From Temnothorax longispinosus (taxonomy: Eukaryota > Arthropoda > Insecta > Hymenoptera > Formicidae): 64,000 nucleotides of DNA. The notes below the pieces were generated by a model. It did no database searches, was not told the origin of the DNA, and saw only the letters and a program-made list of their open reading frames with translations. Positions 61,589 to 64,000 of this stretch are shown here, one piece after another (the first letter of the stretch is position 1; each line of letters begins with the position of its first letter). The DNA is taken from assembly GCF_030848805.1 (NCBI RefSeq), contig NC_092363.1, positions 17,826,600 through 17,890,599 of the forward strand, written 5' to 3'. The position numbers and the translations under genes are program-made.

Positions 61589-62760
61589 AAACGCACATGA
61601 AATAATTTTTGTAAATTCGGCGAATCAAAACACATTTGAGTCACACACAGCACCAATATAATACACTAGAAAAACGAAGATAATAACTAAGTAATTACAT
61701 GTAGAAAATATTTCTATAATCCTTTCACTTTACAATTTAGAGTTAGTCGTAGTGAAAATCGGGGAAATAAACTATTAATTTATTTTTTACTTCTTCATTG
61801 CACAGAAAGTTATCCTTTCAGAATTATATGTATCTTGTAAAGAAAACTGCACTTTCAGAGTAACTTATTTTATCGTATAGAATATATTTCCCAATTACCT
61901 TGTAATGAACACCACAAAGCAATATTTCTTGCGGAAAATATTTATATACGCGCAAGGTTCTCCAGTTTAAAAGAATTTAATGAGTAAAGGGAAAAGAATT
62001 AAAAATAATTACGCTTGAGCGAATACGAATTGTAATCGGTCTTTAATAATGTGTTTAACATTCACGAGTTATTTTCGGGGGATGTAGTATCACGTTCATT
62101 GTTCATATTATTGTTACTCTCTTCAGAGCGGGGTAAGAGTGTGTGAACAGCTAACACTTAATTGTTTATTATTTAAAAATTAGCATCTAAACGTAATTAT
62201 TGACTTTTATTACTCACTAAATTATTTTAAATTTAACGGAGGGTACCCTGTATGCTTTATACAGATATATAATCTATAACATACGTATTATATATTATGT
62301 TTTAAATATACATGTGATATAGTATGTTAGACAGATCACCTGCTGTCGTAACCATAAAAAAAGTTCCCTTCGAATTTTCTGCAAAAAACGCCACGCTAGA
62401 ATTTATGCAATAATTTAATGCGCCTCCTGTATGTAACGAGTTTAATTAAAATTCGAGAATATACCAATAGAAATATGCATTGCATGTTGCCATTACTCCG
62501 CAATTAGTGTTTTATACCTTCGAGATTAACACCAAGAAAGATGAAAATCACAAACTGTAGTGAACTCGGTATCACCACCGAGTAAACTTGTTCTCGAGAG
62601 CGTCACGTTGAAAGCAGATGCTCGACGACGAAGATTACCGTTTGATCGATTCCGTTAGCCTTGTAGTATACGTGGTACGTTAAAATGTATATTATACCGG
62701 TTTGTATTTAAGGTGCTTTTATAAAAATTGCAACCTAGTATAGTCTTAGTAGTCGTAATA

Positions 62761-62808
62761 GTCGTTGTCGTTGTCGTCGTCGTCGTCGTCATCATCATCG
62801 TCATCATA
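62761..62808. repeat. GTC/GTT/ATC trinucleotide repeat
   Basis: (GTCGTT)(GTC)n(ATC)n array abutting the TMUB stop codon at 62809-62811, hence within the TMUB 3' UTR. Likely length-variable. Confidence 0.9.
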
Positions 62809-64000
62809 TTATTCAACGTTCCGAATGTTATCCTGATCGGGAAAGAAGTTACTAAACAGAGAGACGGTGAAGATCGCGGTCAACGCGTAGAGCGCGAGCG
62901 TGGTCGTCGCGGTGAAGAGTTGAGCATAGTGATATCGCGAGTACCACGCCATACCTAGGAGGATCGTTAGAAGGCTTACTAGAAGCCGGCTCAAGTCCCA
63001 CTCGTTGTGTATCGAATGCGTTATTCCCGCGCCGGTGGGCAGATCCGAGAACGACTGGGAATTGAAATAAATGGACGAGTTGTCCAGCGTGGACGACGGT
63101 ACGGTGGCCGGTCGCGGCGTATGCACCCAACAGTGTACCACGCAATCGTTGAACAAGCCGCACTGCTCGAGGGTCTGAGTGTCGGGCTGCAATACCCGGC
63201 CATTGAACACTAATCGCACTGCCTTACGTGCTTCCAATTCTATTTGAAAGTGCCTCCTACGAGAAACGTAAAGATAAGTCATGATAATGAGATAAGATAA
63301 CGAACATGAAATGAGAAATATTAAAAGATCAAATTTTTTTTTAGCGTAACAAAAATGTGCTCTATTGTCATATACGCTAAACCAGGGGATTACCTTTTAA
63401 AATCACCTAACATTTCTTTAAGACTTCCCGAGACTACTTTCTGGTCGTCGTTTATGAACTTCAATTTTATGGTGATTTCGTTGTTCACCGGTGAATTGCT
63501 GTCGTTTATTGACTCTTCCGGCGCATTTTCCGACGTACTACTAGCAGTTTGGTCTAACGTGTTGGGATCATCTGCCTTAGCAGTTCTTTGTAGCAGGGAT
63601 CGATCAGCATTGCCGAACGAATCCATGGCTTCGATAAGTACTTCCTCCGTCGTCGTAGATTCCGGTGATCTCGGGACTTCTTGAAGCGATTCGCTCGTAT
63701 CTAGTGTCATTAATTAAATCATCGATCAAAAGGATTTATTATGCAACACTTACGCAAAGGAGAGAGAAACGAAAAGAATATTTACCCACGGCAGCTGCAT
63801 TCGGACAGCTGGACTGTGTACTATCGCTATTGTTTGATGATGTCTCCAGAGTTTCTTCTTCCGCCGTTTCTGAACTTTGCGGCCGACCAGCGTCTTGGAC
63901 ACTGAGATTATTCGTGTTCGCACGAGCTCTTCGTCTACGCGCTGGCGCCCGGTCGCGCAGTATAAGCACCGTACGTATCAGTGGTTGTTCCGCTATACTT
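62809..64000 (-). CDS. TMUB1: Transmembrane and ubiquitin-like domain-containing protein (TMUB1/2 type), 5'-truncated
   Basis: ER-membrane ubiquitin-like protein; in vertebrates TMUB1 acts in ER-associated degradation and receptor trafficking. Exons 63786..>64000, 63394..63700 and 62809..63256, phases consistent. The start codon lies beyond the right edge; reading is open to base 64000. Visible order: a basic stretch (RRRRAR), an acidic/serine-rich linker, a ubiquitin-like domain (ITIKLKFINDDQKVV ... RLVFNGRVLQPDTQTLEQCG ... VVHCWVHTP, as in TMUB RLIYQGQLL.DDTQTLGSL...CVLHCHV), then two C-terminal membrane helices (LLVSLLTILLGMAWY and LALYALTAIFTVSLF). TMUB1 versus TMUB2 cannot be separated; insects usually have one. 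Confidence 0.9.

Larger units (their letters stand above)
60307..62808. other. Convergent intergenic region IARS1/TMUB
   Basis: AT-rich 3' flanks. An IARS1 poly(A) candidate AATAAA is at 60696-60701; TMUB minus-strand candidates are TTTATT at 62165-62170 and 62206-62211. It contains an 18-20-base T run near 61172-61191, a piggyBac-like element (61386-61588) and a trinucleotide repeat at 62761-62808. No gene is supported. Confidence 0.55.

Noticed and set aside
1..64000. Search for tRNA and other structural RNA genes
   Set aside because: No convincing tRNA A/B-box pair or cloverleaf was seen by eye; a covariance-model scan would be needed to exclude them.

Overview
The window is a nuclear chromosome segment from an insect, most likely a hymenopteran and probably an ant. 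Nearly all protein genes are split by short AT-rich GT-AG introns. The non-coding DNA is AT-rich with small palindromic transposon relics and microsatellites. The best matches are animal, and one gene encodes the arthropod neuropeptide trissin. The species call is an inference. No bacterial, viral or CRISPR-like feature was seen.

Twelve protein genes can be read, ten of them complete. From left to right: CINP (+, 5' end cut by the window); DCAF1/mahjong (-, 15 coding exons); RALGAPB (-, 20 coding exons); WAPL (+, 11 exons); NEPRO (+, 5 exons); trissin (-, 2 exons); a secreted two-Ig protein of beat-like type (-, 4 exons); DDX43, a KH plus DEAD-box helicase (+, 10 coding exons); ESCO (-, 5 coding exons); ADAM17/TACE (+, 14 exons); cytosolic isoleucyl-tRNA synthetase IARS1 (+, one uninterrupted coding exon); and TMUB (-, 5' end cut by the right edge). 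I checked reading phase across every splice junction. All complete models close without frameshifts, and their lengths are mostly near those of the animal families: RALGAPB 1493 aa, DCAF1 1558 aa, WAPL 1206 aa, ESCO 825 aa, ADAM17 735 aa, IARS1 1206 aa, DDX43 660 aa.

The genes are mostly unrelated housekeeping and signalling genes rather than a pathway. The one functional pairing is WAPL (cohesin release) and ESCO (SMC3 acetyltransferase that blocks release), whose coding regions are about 18 kb apart. Divergent pairs RALGAPB/WAPL, Ig/DDX43 and ESCO/ADAM17 share upstream regions with GC-rich or CpG-rich promoter-like DNA. The ESCO/ADAM17 region carries NRF1-like and E2F-like sites. Paired CACGTG E-boxes lie upstream of DCAF1 and of IARS1.

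The least explained part is a set of short palindromic or terminal-inverted-repeat elements. They include two copies of one family (about 11.07-11.22 kb and 23.47-23.62 kb), two elements sharing internal AGACGTCT palindromes (9.6 and 34.4 kb), an 83-bp mariner-end palindrome, a 100-bp palindrome beside the DDX43 promoter, a 134-bp element in an ADAM17 intron and a probable piggyBac-like element near 61.4 kb. Protein-level oddities are a lost arginine in one WDxR motif of DCAF1, a GC-AG intron in the Ig gene, and an intronless IARS1 with one C-terminal UNE-I-like repeat. I found no evidence for a wholly new multi-gene system.
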